Origin: Methylophaga sp. OBS4 | GTDB taxonomy: Bacteria > Pseudomonadota > Gammaproteobacteria > Nitrosococcales > Methylophagaceae | Reading direction: 5' to 3' | Length of the DNA: 64,000 bases | Assembly (NCBI RefSeq): GCF_026319305.1 | Contig: NZ_JAPDMV010000007.1 | Span: forward strand, 18,224-82,223 | In this document: positions 1 to 8,429 of the stretch, in pieces | How the letters are laid out: each line of letters begins with the position of its first letter | Position numbering within the stretch: the stretch's first letter is position 1 | Notes under the pieces: model-generated | Databases searched by the model: none | What the model was told of the DNA's origin: nothing | What the model saw: the letters and a program-made list of their open reading frames with translations, nothing else | Translations under genes and position numbers: made by a program

Positions 1-200
1 GACGCGACAGAATTTATCGCATTGAAGAAGACGGTTATCTCCAATCACTGCAGATCGAACGGGTCGGTGAAAAACGGGATGCGGAAGGCAATAAAAAGCT
101 GCTGATACGCAGCCCTGAGTTGAAACAGGGCGATAAAATAGCGGCAACACAACTGCCTAATGCGATGACAGGATTACGTGTCGAGGTTTTCAGTGACTGA
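1..200 (+). CDS. RND efflux periplasmic adaptor (MFP), C-terminal fragment
   Basis: The gene enters from the left edge. The open frame (codons at positions 3, 6, 9...) runs to a TGA at 198-200 and encodes about 65 residues ending in LRVEVFSD. The stretch has the look of the last beta-barrel/membrane-proximal domain of an HlyD/AcrA-type adaptor (YRIEEDGYLQSLQIERVG, then LKQGDKIAATQL). The identification rests mainly on the overlap with the RND permease that follows, which is the usual adaptor-pump gene order. The adaptor links the inner-membrane pump to an outer-membrane channel. The N-terminus is not visible. Confidence 0.75.
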   Translation, partial: RDRIYRIEEDGYLQSLQIERVGEKRDAEGNKKLLIRSPELKQGDKIAATQLPNAMTGLRVEVFSD

Positions 201-3200
201 AGCGCACCGTTCGGATTTTATCGGCCTGTTTGCCCAGCACCGGGTCGCATCCAATTTGCTGATGTTCATCATGATCATTGCCGGCATCCTGGCTTTGAGT
301 CGGCTCAATACACAGTTCTTTCCCAATTTCGCTTTGGATATAGTGACAGTCAGGGTGGAATGGCGCGGCGCCAGTGCTGAGGATGTCGAAGACTCTTTAT
401 CGAGTCGCATCGAACAAGAACTGCGCACCATCGACTTTGTCGACAAAATGACCTCAACCTCTTCCTACGGTGCTTCATTGGTGACACTGGAGTTTGAGGA
501 TGGCACCGATATGGGCAAGGCGCTGGATCAGGTAAAAGATCATGTCGCCAGATTACGCAACCTGCCCAGTGATTCGGAAACGCCTGAAGTATCACTGGTC
601 ACGCGTTATGAGAGTGTGGCACGCATGCTGATCACGACAGATGGCCACCTGAACGAATTGCGTGATCTGGTGCATCAAATCGAACACGATTTGCTGGATC
701 GGGGGATTTCCAGGGTCAATATCAGTGGTCTGCCCGAAGAAGAAATGGCGATACAACTGACCACCCACAAACTGGAAGCCTTGGGCCTCAGCCTTGAAAA
801 TGTCGGTCAGCGTATCAGTGAGCAAAGCCGCGATTTGCCTGCCGGTGAAATCGGTAATGATGAAACGGCCCGTCAACTGCGAAGTCTGGGCCAGCGCCGG
901 GATGCACAGGCCTTTGCCACGTTGCCGTTAAAGAGTAATTACCAGGGAGGATTGCTGACACTGGATGATGTGGCCGATATTGAACGTCGTCCTATGCGCA
1001 ACCAGGTCAGGATCTTCTATCAGGACCAGCCTGCCGTCGAAATTGAGCTGCAACGGACAGAACATTCGGACTCGCTACAGTCAGCCAAAGTTCTGGAGCA
1101 GTGGTTGCAGGAAAACAGCGCCCATTTACCCAAAGGCGTGCAGGTACAGGTTTATGATGCCGACTGGCAACTCATCAAAGAACGTATAAATCTGCTGCTC
1201 AGTAATGGTTTGGGCGGTCTGGTGCTGGTTCTGGGGGTACTCTTTCTGTTCCTGCACGGCCGCGTGGCTTTCTGGGTCGCGGTGGGGATTCCGGTCTCGT
1301 TTATGGCGGCCTTATTTGTGCTTTACCTGTTAGGCGGCAGCATTAACATGATCAGCCTGTTTGGCTTGATTATGTCGCTGGGGATTATCGTCGATGACGC
1401 GATTGTGGTCGGTGAAGATGCTTTGTCTCATTATCAGATCGGGGAACGATCTCTGACCGCTGCCGAGGGCGGTGCCAGAAGAATGCTGGCTCCCGTGATC
1501 TCGTCATCGTTAACCACGATCGCTTCGTTTCTGCCGCTGATGCTGATCAGCGGGATTATCGGCAATATCTTGTTTGATATTCCGTTTGTGGTTATCTGCG
1601 TCATTATCGCTTCGCTTATAGAAAGTTTTCTGATACTTCCCGGTCACTTACGGCACTCTTTTCATACAATGCATCATGCTGAGCCCGGCCGGTTGAGACA
1701 GTGGCTGGATGATAGATTCAGCTATCTGAGAGATGATATTTTCAAACCCCTGGTGACGCTTGCGGTGAATCATCGCTGGACCACTATCAGCACGGCGATA
1801 GCTATGCTGATTATCTGTATCGGTCTGCTGGCAAGCGGGCGTTTATTATTCAATTTCTTTCCTTCGCCGGAGGGAACCACGATTATTGCTAATGCCCGAT
1901 TTATTGCAGGTACGCCCGCTACCCAGGTTGAGCGGTTTCTGGCTCAGCTCAACCAGGCGCTGGAGCAGACCCAGCAGGATTTGGGATCAGACCTCGTGGT
2001 AGTGGCTGTAACAAGACTCGGCAGTGCTGCTGCAGCCAGCCGCAACGGCAGCGATGCGCAGACCGATGAGCGTTTTGGCTCGCTGCAACTGGAGATGATA
2101 TCGCCTGACAAACGGGATATCCGCAATAAAGATTTTATCAATGCCTGGCGCAAAAACATCACACTACCGGCGGGGATCGAAACGTTTACCATAACTGAAA
2201 GGCGCGGCGGTCCACCCGGCAGTGACATTGATATTCGCCTGACCGGCGCATCAGCGGAAACGTTGAAAAAGGCGGCCCAGGAAGTTGGGGATGAGCTTAA
2301 AAAATATGCCGGCGTCAGTGCGATTGAAGATGATATGCCCTTCGGGCAGGAACAGTTGATCTACCGAATCAAAGGGCAGGGGGAAGTGCTGGGATTGACC
2401 GTCAATAATGTCGGCCGGCAACTGCGGGGTGCGTTTGACGGCCAACTGGTGCAAATTTTTCAGGACGGCGATGACGAAGTGGAAGTCCGTGTGATGCTGC
2501 CTGATAATGAACGCAACACTTTGGGCACCTTGGAAAATTTCATGGTCAGACTGCCGGATGGCGGCAGTGCCCCTTTATCAAGCGTAGTTGAGTTTGATGC
2601 CCGCCGTGGATTTGACGTACTCAGACACACTGACAGTAAGCTGGCGGTGCATATCACGGCAACAGTCGATTCGGCGGTGAATAATAACAATGAAATTCTC
2701 GCTGATTTGCAACAGCAGTTCCTGCCTGATTTGTCATCACGTTACGGGGTGAAAATCGCCTATGAAGGCCGGGCGGAAGAGCAGGCGGAAACCATGAGTG
2801 ATATGAAACAAGGGGTGATACTGGCCTTTATCCTGATTTATCTGGTGCTGGCCTGGGTATTTGCTTCTTATGGCTGGCCACTGGTGGTGATGACGGCCAT
2901 TCCGTTTGGTTTGATTGGTGCCATTACCGGTCACTGGCTGATGAATATCGATCTGACGATCCTGTCACTGTTCGGCATATTCGGCTTATCGGGCATTGTG
3001 GTCAATGATTCGATCATTCTGGTCACCTTTTTCAAACATTTACGTGAAGCCGGCATGGACACCACTCAGGCAATTATCGAAGCGGCTACGCAACGCTTGC
3101 GCGCGGTACTGCTGACATCACTGACCACCATTGGCGGCTTGACGCCGTTATTGTTCGAAACATCGCGGCAGGCACAGTTTCTGATACCGATGGCCGTATC

Positions 3201-3327
3201 CATCTCTTTCGGTTTAATGTTTGCAACAGTACTGGTTCTGCTGGTGATCCCGGCGATGCTCTCTGTACATGAAAGCGCAGCAGATCGCATTAACGGCCGT
3301 GGTGTGCGGTTTGCACAAGAAGGCTGA
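178..3327 (+). CDS. RND-family multidrug/solute efflux permease (AcrB/HAE-like)
   Basis: Inner-membrane proton-driven pump of about 1,049 residues, the normal RND length. It has an N-terminal membrane segment after the HRVASNLL region, a large periplasmic loop, a membrane block at about residues 335-480 and a second block near residues 870-1035. The TM4 motif GIIVDDAIVVGEDA carries the two adjacent proton-relay Asp residues typical of drug-type (HAE) pumps rather than metal-type pumps. Two start choices exist: GTG at 178 (overlapping the adaptor stop by 23 nt) or GTG at 193 (8-nt overlap, GAGG upstream). I keep 178 as the longest. A TolC-like gene lies 130 nt downstream, so the set may form a complete tripartite exporter. 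The substrate cannot be read from the sequence. Confidence 0.93.
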   Translation: MSRFSVTEAHRSDFIGLFAQHRVASNLLMFIMIIAGILALSRLNTQFFPNFALDIVTVRVEWRGASAEDVEDSLSSRIEQELRTIDFVDKMTSTSSYGASLVTLEFEDGTDMGKALDQVKDHVARLRNLPSDSETPEVSLVTRYESVARMLITTDGHLNELRDLVHQIEHDLLDRGISRVNISGLPEEEMAIQLTTHKLEALGLSLENVGQRISEQSRDLPAGEIGNDETARQLRSLGQRRDAQAFATLPLKSNYQGGLLTLDDVADIERRPMRNQVRIFYQDQPAVEIELQRTEHSDSLQSAKVLEQWLQENSAHLPKGVQVQVYDADWQLIKERINLLLSNGLGGLVLVLGVLFLFLHGRVAFWVAVGIPVSFMAALFVLYLLGGSINMISLFGLIMSLGIIVDDAIVVGEDALSHYQIGERSLTAAEGGARRMLAPVISSSLTTIASFLPLMLISGIIGNILFDIPFVVICVIIASLIESFLILPGHLRHSFHTMHHAEPGRLRQWLDDRFSYLRDDIFKPLVTLAVNHRWTTISTAIAMLIICIGLLASGRLLFNFFPSPEGTTIIANARFIAGTPATQVERFLAQLNQALEQTQQDLGSDLVVVAVTRLGSAAAASRNGSDAQTDERFGSLQLEMISPDKRDIRNKDFINAWRKNITLPAGIETFTITERRGGPPGSDIDIRLTGASAETLKKAAQEVGDELKKYAGVSAIEDDMPFGQEQLIYRIKGQGEVLGLTVNNVGRQLRGAFDGQLVQIFQDGDDEVEVRVMLPDNERNTLGTLENFMVRLPDGGSAPLSSVVEFDARRGFDVLRHTDSKLAVHITATVDSAVNNNNEILADLQQQFLPDLSSRYGVKIAYEGRAEEQAETMSDMKQGVILAFILIYLVLAWVFASYGWPLVVMTAIPFGLIGAITGHWLMNIDLTILSLFGIFGLSGIVVNDSIILVTFFKHLREAGMDTTQAIIEAATQRLRAVLLTSLTTIGGLTPLLFETSRQAQFLIPMAVSISFGLMFATVLVLLVIPAMLSVHESAADRINGRGVRFAQEG

Positions 3328-3333
3328 TCCGCT

Positions 3334-3350
3334 GTTAAGCTTTGTTTAAT
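3334..3350 (+). promoter_or_regulatory. PmrA/QseB-type tandem box before tolC-like gene
   Basis: GTTAAG (3334-3339), five bases, TTTAAT (3345-3350). This is the direct-repeat architecture (half-site, N5, half-site, 11-bp period) of PmrA/QseB-family response regulators. Very similar sites occur at 4729-4745 and 12914-12930, and a regulator of that family is encoded at 9079-9735. The site starts 7 bases after the RND stop codon. Binding is inferred. Confidence 0.6.
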
Positions 3351-3390
3351 GTGAATCTGGCAAAATCCGCCGGGGTGGGTGGATTTAACC

Positions 3391-3435
3391 AGGAGCCTGT
3401 CGGACTTGGGACTGTCTCAAGTCCGACAGGCTCCT
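3391..3435. repeat. Perfect 18-bp inverted repeat (REP-like hairpin)
   Basis: Left arm AGGAGCCTGTCGGACTTG (3391-3408) and right arm CAAGTCCGACAGGCTCCT (3418-3435) are exact reverse complements with a 9-nt loop. There is no T-run, so it is not a classic terminator. It sits between the RND permease and the tolC-like start, inside the presumed leader. The form fits an extragenic palindrome of REP type. Copy number cannot be judged, as no second full copy is seen in this window. Confidence 0.8.
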
Positions 3436-3457
3436 AAATAAATTGGAAGGGAAAAAG

Positions 3458-4696
3458 ATGTCATTGAATACGTGTTTAGCAAGTTGTTTACTGGCGGCCG
3501 GATTGTTGCTCCCGGGGCTGGCCGGAGCTGAACAGATGCAGGCAGAATATTCCGCCGAACTGACCTTGTCTGAGCTGGCTGAGCGCGTTTATCAGCGGCT
3601 GCCCGGCAAGTTAGGTGAAAACAAATATAGCGGGCAGCGGCAGGCCAATGACAGTGTCGCTGGCGCTATGTTTGCTGATCCGGCCACGGCCAACCTTAGT
3701 CATTTCAATGATGCTGTCGGTAGCAGTGACGGCTTTCAGGAGTGGGAGGGCAGTGTCGATCTGCCGCTATGGCTGCCGGGTCAGAAGCAGCAGCAACAAG
3801 GCCTGTCAGAGAAAATCGCTGCGCAACTGCCGGCTTATCAGCAGCAGCTTAAGTTACAGGCGTCCGGTGAAGTCAGAGCACTGATCTGGCAGATCAAACT
3901 GGCCGAAGCGGATTTGCAGCAGGCTACCCTTGCCTGGAAAACCGCACAAAAACTGGAACAAGACGTGATAACCCGAGTCAAGGCCGGCGACTTGCCGGCT
4001 ACAGAACGCCTGCTTGCCAACAGTAATACGATTGAAGCACACAGCAAAATGGTTGATGCGGACTCTCGACTGCAACAAACAATGAAAACCTATATCTTCA
4101 TCACGGGTGAACAAGTCCTTCCTGAACAACACCGGGAAACTTTGCATAATGAACAGCAAATCAGTTCATCTCATCCGCAGTTGCTGTTGCAGGATCTGGT
4201 TATTCAACGGCTGCAAGCCCAGATGGGGCTGGCTCAGTATGACAAAGCCGTTAATCCGAATTTATCACTGGGTCTACGCCGGGAACGCGGTGATTTTGAT
4301 GAAAGTTTTAATAACAGCATCGGGGTGGGTGTCAGTTTTGCACTTGGGGATACGCGCTACAGTCAACCTGCTGTGGCAGAGGCTGCCGCAGAACTGGCCG
4401 ATGCTCAGATAATACGGCAGCAAGCTTTGCGTGAATTAAATAGCCGTCTTTTGATCAAACAGGAACAACTGGCCGGCAAACAAAAGCAACTGGTGCTGAT
4501 TAGCGAACAGGACAAAATCACACAGCAGTATTATCAACTGCAAAAAAGAGCTTTTGATTTAGGAGAAATCAATCTGATTGACTTGCTGCGCAGCCAGACC
4601 CTGGCCAATGAAAGTCAAAGCCGTAAACGTACTCTGGAAGTGGAAATCCAGCAGAAAATTGCAGAAGTGAACCAGGCACTGGGAATAAGCCTGTAA
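3458..4696 (+). CDS. TolC-like outer-membrane efflux protein
   Basis: About 412 residues starting at the ATG at 3458, preceded by GGAAGGG at 3445-3451. An upstream in-frame TTG at 3443 is less likely. A signal peptide (residues 1 to about 25, ending near LAGAEQ) is followed by long Gln/Ala/Leu-rich helices typical of the OEP/TolC fold. There are two halves with heptad-like character and a C-terminal IDLLRSQTLANESQ helix. It would act as the outer-membrane duct for the RND pump upstream, or for the adaptor/pump at 13.6-17.8 kb, which has no channel gene of its own. The upstream PmrA/QseB-like box suggests regulation separate from the RND permease. Confidence 0.85.
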   Translation: MSLNTCLASCLLAAGLLLPGLAGAEQMQAEYSAELTLSELAERVYQRLPGKLGENKYSGQRQANDSVAGAMFADPATANLSHFNDAVGSSDGFQEWEGSVDLPLWLPGQKQQQQGLSEKIAAQLPAYQQQLKLQASGEVRALIWQIKLAEADLQQATLAWKTAQKLEQDVITRVKAGDLPATERLLANSNTIEAHSKMVDADSRLQQTMKTYIFITGEQVLPEQHRETLHNEQQISSSHPQLLLQDLVIQRLQAQMGLAQYDKAVNPNLSLGLRRERGDFDESFNNSIGVGVSFALGDTRYSQPAVAEAAAELADAQIIRQQALRELNSRLLIKQEQLAGKQKQLVLISEQDKITQQYYQLQKRAFDLGEINLIDLLRSQTLANESQSRKRTLEVEIQQKIAEVNQALGISL

Positions 4697-4728
4697 AAAA
4701 ACGCAGAAAAGTTGGAAAATTTAACAGG

Positions 4729-4745
4729 CTTAAGCTTGCTTTAAG
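4729..4745 (+). promoter_or_regulatory. PmrA/QseB-type tandem box before the acyltransferase operon
   Basis: CTTAAG (4729-4734), CTTGC, TTTAAG (4740-4745). This is the closest of the three sites in the window to the CTTAAT-N5-CTTAAT consensus known for PmrA. It lies about 50 bp before the ATG at 4796, where the regulator could contact RNA polymerase at a -35 position. It suggests autoregulation of the operon that carries the response regulator and kinase. Confidence 0.65.
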
Positions 4746-4795
4746 TTTACAACTTTAATCTTTGCTCCATACCGCCCAACTCACAGGAGTGCTGT

Positions 4796-5500
4796 ATGGA
4801 AGCAATGCAATATGAACTTAATGCAGGCATCAATCAATCAGCCGCGAATGCTGCCCGTCTGATTCTGCCTCATTTTCCCTTGCAGCTCGATCATCCGCTT
4901 GCGCCGGAAAGAGCTGCGGCAGAGCATTTTATCGCCCGTTGTTTTTTTAAGGCTTATGGTGCCCAAATCAGCCATTTCCTGCCTTACCTGTTATCCGCCC
5001 ATATTGATTTCAAGATCTGTGCAGCAGTGGGTTTTCAGCCAGCGATGCATGGCAAGTCCCTGTTTCTTGAGCACTATCTGGACCGTGATATCGAGACCGA
5101 ATTGGGCGTTGTGGCCCGCGCCCGGGTTCAGCGTGAAAATGTAGTGGAAATCGGCAATCTTGCTTCGGGCAGGCAACGTGCCACACAAACCTTGTTTGTA
5201 TTACTTGCCGATATCCTGCAGCAAGTCGGTTATGAATGGGTGGTGTTTACCGCCAATCGCTCAGTACAGAGATGGTTGGATAGCCTCAATATCAGCACCT
5301 TGATGATCAAAGAAGCCGATCCCCGCCGCCTGCCGGACAAAGGGACTCTTTGGGGCACTTATTATGATGATCGGCCCGTTGTTCTGGCCAGCAATATTCA
5401 GCAGAGCTTCGGCCAGCTAAAGCAAAATCGGGTGATTGATTTTCTGCGTGAGAATTACCAAGCACGTATTGCTGATTTTGTCGCTGAACTCCAACAATGA
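4796..5500 (+). CDS. Thermostable-haemolysin family protein (GNAT-like acyltransferase fold)
   Basis: The 234-residue protein matches the family named for the Vibrio thermostable haemolysin. It shows FIARCFFKAYGAQISHFLPYL near the N-terminus, a central GFQPAMHGKSLFLEHYLD, then VEIGNLASGR and a C-terminal helix region. The family is cytosolic-looking (no signal peptide) and resembles GNAT/autoinducer-synthase-type acyltransferases, so the haemolysin name may mislead. The start has AGGAG about 8 nt upstream. It is the first gene of an operon; the stop overlaps the next ATG. Being co-encoded with an acyl ligase, a diiron oxidase and an SDR, it may transfer an activated acyl group. That role is inference. 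Confidence 0.8.
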   Translation: MEAMQYELNAGINQSAANAARLILPHFPLQLDHPLAPERAAAEHFIARCFFKAYGAQISHFLPYLLSAHIDFKICAAVGFQPAMHGKSLFLEHYLDRDIETELGVVARARVQRENVVEIGNLASGRQRATQTLFVLLADILQQVGYEWVVFTANRSVQRWLDSLNISTLMIKEADPRRLPDKGTLWGTYYDDRPVVLASNIQQSFGQLKQNRVIDFLRENYQARIADFVAELQQ

Positions 5501-6978
5501 ACATACTGCTGGAACATATCCACCTTATGGCCCGGCAACGACCTGATACAAAGGCCCTGCAGGACGCAGAAGAACAATACAGCTGGTTGCGGTGTATGAC
5601 AGAAATTGACCGGGTCGCGGCATTGCTGGCGTCTTATCAGCAGCAGACAATCGCACTTTATGCAGATAATTCGATTGACTGGATTATTGTTGATCTTGCC
5701 TGCATGCAGACCGAAGTCACTTTATTGCCATTACCGCCTTTTTTTTCATTACAACAGTTGCAACACGCACTGAAAACCAGCGGGGCAACGGCATTAATTA
5801 TTGATAACAACAGTATGTTTGGGCAGCAACTGGCACCGACAGACTCAAAAAACCGGCCATTGACAGCACGGCTGCAATTGCAAGCACTCAAAACTGATGG
5901 CATGGCACGGCTGCCGGATGAAACCGGGAAAATCACCTATACCTCCGGATCAACGGGTCAGCCTAAAGGCGTCTGTCTCAGTATCAACAATCAACTGGCA
6001 GTCGCACAAGCCTTATTGCAAGGTACCGGTTTGCCGGCCATCAAGCATTTATGTGTATTACCGCTGTCAACATTGCTGGAAAATATTGCCGGTGTTTACG
6101 CGCCTTTAATGAGTGGCGGTCAGGTCACGGTGCTACCCGCTGAACAGGTGGGGTTTAATGGCGGACGGGGTTTCGACATTACTGTTTTCCTGCAAGCCAT
6201 CGATCACTACCAACCGCAAAGTCTGATCCTGTTGCCGGCGTTATTAGTGGCGCTGCTAACTGCCATTGATAAAGGCTGGCAACCGCCGTTATCGCTGCTG
6301 TTTATCGCCGTGGGCGGCAGCCGTGTCTCTCCCGGTCTTGTCCAGCGTGCCAGACAGGCAGGGTTACCGGTCTATGAAGGCTATGGTTTATCCGAGTGCA
6401 GTTCGGTGGTCAGTCTGAACACACCGCATCAGGATACACAGGGCAGTGTCGGACAGCCATTGTCACATGTCAGCGTCACTATTGAAGACGATGAAGTGGT
6501 GGTCAGTGGCAACGCCTTTCTTGGTTATATCAATGAGCCGGAAACCTGGTATCAGCAGAAAATATTAACCGGTGATATCGGCTATCTGAGCAGTGAAGGC
6601 TATCTGCATATTCTGGGACGAAAGAAAAACCTGCTGATTTCCAGTTTTGGCCGCAATATCAATCCTGAATGGGTCGAGAGCGAGTTACTCAGCAACCTCA
6701 TATTGCAGCAGTGTGTGGTCGTGGGTGATGCGCAGCCGTTTTGCAGTGCGTTGATTCAGCCACGTAACCCGGATCTGCCGGATGCGTTTATCGACAATTG
6801 GGTACACAGCGTCAATCAGCAATTACCCGACTATGCCCAGATTGTTCACTGGCGGCGCTTTTCACCTCCGCTGAGTCCAGATGAGGGCACACTCACGGCT
6901 AATGGCCGACCGGTGCGACAGCTGATTTATCAACGATATCAACATCAAATTGACGACTTTTATAAGGAGCATGGATAA
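5497..6978 (+). CDS. AMP-dependent acyl-CoA synthetase/ligase
   Basis: 493 residues of the ANL adenylating superfamily. Visible motifs are the P-loop TYTSGSTGQPKG (residues ~147-158), YGLSEC (~295), and LTGDIGYL followed by LGRKKNLLISSFGRNINPEWVE (start of the C-terminal lid). The final A10 motif reads LTANGRPVR, with Arg where many family members have the Lys that contacts the adenylate, so adenylation may be weak or differently catalysed. It overlaps the preceding gene by 4 nt (ATGA) and abuts the next. Expected reaction: activation of a carboxylic (fatty) acid to acyl-AMP and then a thioester. The substrate is unknown. Confidence 0.88.
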   Translation: MNILLEHIHLMARQRPDTKALQDAEEQYSWLRCMTEIDRVAALLASYQQQTIALYADNSIDWIIVDLACMQTEVTLLPLPPFFSLQQLQHALKTSGATALIIDNNSMFGQQLAPTDSKNRPLTARLQLQALKTDGMARLPDETGKITYTSGSTGQPKGVCLSINNQLAVAQALLQGTGLPAIKHLCVLPLSTLLENIAGVYAPLMSGGQVTVLPAEQVGFNGGRGFDITVFLQAIDHYQPQSLILLPALLVALLTAIDKGWQPPLSLLFIAVGGSRVSPGLVQRARQAGLPVYEGYGLSECSSVVSLNTPHQDTQGSVGQPLSHVSVTIEDDEVVVSGNAFLGYINEPETWYQQKILTGDIGYLSSEGYLHILGRKKNLLISSFGRNINPEWVESELLSNLILQQCVVVGDAQPFCSALIQPRNPDLPDAFIDNWVHSVNQQLPDYAQIVHWRRFSPPLSPDEGTLTANGRPVRQLIYQRYQHQIDDFYKEHG

Positions 6979-7647
6979 ATGCCATTTTTTGAGCAATTAC
7001 AAACAGCTACTGAATCAGCCCGTACTCAGTTATTTACGACACCGATTATCAATCGAGCCTTGAAAGGCGAGATTACACTGGAGCAATATATCGCCTTCCT
7101 GACCGAGGCTTATCATCATGTGAAACATACCATACCGCTGTTAATGGCGGCAGGTAGCCGGATACCGGAACAAAAGGAATGGCTGCGCACTGCAGTTGCC
7201 GAATATATCGAGGAGGAAGTCGGCCATCAGGAATGGATCCTCAATGATATTGCCGCCTGCGGCGCTGATAAGGAACAGGTGCGTGCTGGCCGGCCCAATG
7301 TTCATACGGAACTCATGGTGTCATATGCCTATGACATGATAAATCGGGTTAACCCGCTGGGATTTTTTGGCATGGTGCATGTGCTGGAAGGCACCAGTGT
7401 CACCACGGCTGACAAAGCAGCGGATGGTATTCAGCAGGTGCTGGGCTTGCCTAACATGGCGTTTAGTTATCTACGCTCGCATGGTTGTTTGGATCAGGAG
7501 CATGTCAAATTCTTTCAAGGCCTGATGGACCAGATCACCGATCCTGAAGAGCAGGCGCTTATCATCAATGCTGCCAACACCTTTTATTATCTGTATGGCA
7601 ATATTTTTCGCAGCCTGACACAGGAGAAGATGCCGTGGGCAGCCTAA
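6979..7647 (+). CDS. Haem-oxygenase-like diiron oxidase (TenA/PqqC/UndA-type iron-containing redox enzyme)
   Basis: 222 residues, all-helical, of the TenA/PqqC/UndA fold. Candidate metal ligands sit in the pattern of haem-oxygenase-like diiron oxidases: E43 in LTEAYHHVKH, E79/E80 and H83 in EEEVGHQEW, E137 in HVLEGTS, and D172/H175 in DQEHVKF. TenA itself uses a Cys/Glu pair that is not evident here, so thiamin salvage is less likely than an oxidative reaction such as those of UndA or PqqC relatives. It starts directly after the ligase stop and overlaps the SDR by 13 nt, implying tight co-expression. A plausible substrate is the acyl product of the two upstream enzymes. Confidence 0.8.
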   Translation: MPFFEQLQTATESARTQLFTTPIINRALKGEITLEQYIAFLTEAYHHVKHTIPLLMAAGSRIPEQKEWLRTAVAEYIEEEVGHQEWILNDIAACGADKEQVRAGRPNVHTELMVSYAYDMINRVNPLGFFGMVHVLEGTSVTTADKAADGIQQVLGLPNMAFSYLRSHGCLDQEHVKFFQGLMDQITDPEEQALIINAANTFYYLYGNIFRSLTQEKMPWAA

Positions 7648-8420
7648 GTAGCAAACTGATTGTTCTGACCGGTGCGGCAGGGGGGATAGGTCAGGCGGTT
7701 GCCAAAGCGTTATCCGCTGAGGGCGCAAGACTAGTACTTACCGATAGGAATGAACCGTCATTGACAGCGCTGAATCAAGCGCTGGGTAATAAACATCACA
7801 TTGTGACGGCTGATATCAGTACGGGGCTTGGAAGAAAAACGCTGCATGATTATTGCGAGTCCTTGTTTGGTGCGATAGACATGGTCGTTAATATGGCCGG
7901 TATCAACCGGTTTGCCTTATTGTCACAGCATAGTGATGAAGATATAGAACGTATCATTTATATCAATTTGGTCAGTCAGATAGCGCTGACCCGTTTGATG
8001 TTGCCTTTATTACTGAAAAAAGAACAAACTGTTGTGGTCAACTTCGGTTCTACCTTAGGCAGCATCGGCTTACCTGGCTACAGTGTTTACAGTGCCAGTA
8101 AATTTGGTCTGCGCGGGTTTAGCGAAGCGTTGAATCGTGAGCTTATGGATACGCCTGTTTCGGTTCGTTATTTTGCCCCCAGAGCCACGCAGACGCCACT
8201 TAATGACGATAAAGTTTCAGCTATGAATGCAGCGCTGGGCAATGCTATGGATAGTCCGGAAGTCGTCGCCCAGGCTTTCATCAAGTTCCTTCAACAATCG
8301 ACCAACCGCTACTACTTGGGCTGGCCCGAAAAGCTGTTTGTCAGGATCAACAGTTTATTACCCGGGCTGGTCGACAAGTCCATTTTCAAACAACTTCCCA
8401 TTATCAAACGCTTTCTGTGA
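7635..8420 (+). CDS. Short-chain dehydrogenase/reductase (SDR)
   Basis: 261 residues from a GTG at 7635 that overlaps the previous gene by 13 nt. The Rossmann motif TGAAGGIG (residues ~12-19), the NMAGI region and the catalytic pair YSASK (Tyr and Lys of YxxxK), preceded by Ser in NFGSTLGS, are all intact. The enzyme should therefore be an active NAD(P)-dependent oxidoreductase. The Asp following the second strand (VLTDRN) hints at NAD preference. A C-terminal hydrophobic stretch after residue 225 could be membrane-associated. In context it would reduce or oxidise a carbonyl/alcohol in the pathway of this operon. Confidence 0.9.
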   Translation: MGSLSSKLIVLTGAAGGIGQAVAKALSAEGARLVLTDRNEPSLTALNQALGNKHHIVTADISTGLGRKTLHDYCESLFGAIDMVVNMAGINRFALLSQHSDEDIERIIYINLVSQIALTRLMLPLLLKKEQTVVVNFGSTLGSIGLPGYSVYSASKFGLRGFSEALNRELMDTPVSVRYFAPRATQTPLNDDKVSAMNAALGNAMDSPEVVAQAFIKFLQQSTNRYYLGWPEKLFVRINSLLPGLVDKSIFKQLPIIKRFL

Positions 8421-8429
8421 GAGACAATC

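Noticed and set aside
3391..3435. Rho-independent terminator for the RND permease
   Set aside because: The stem is perfect but no T-run follows on either side, so I list it as a repeat instead.
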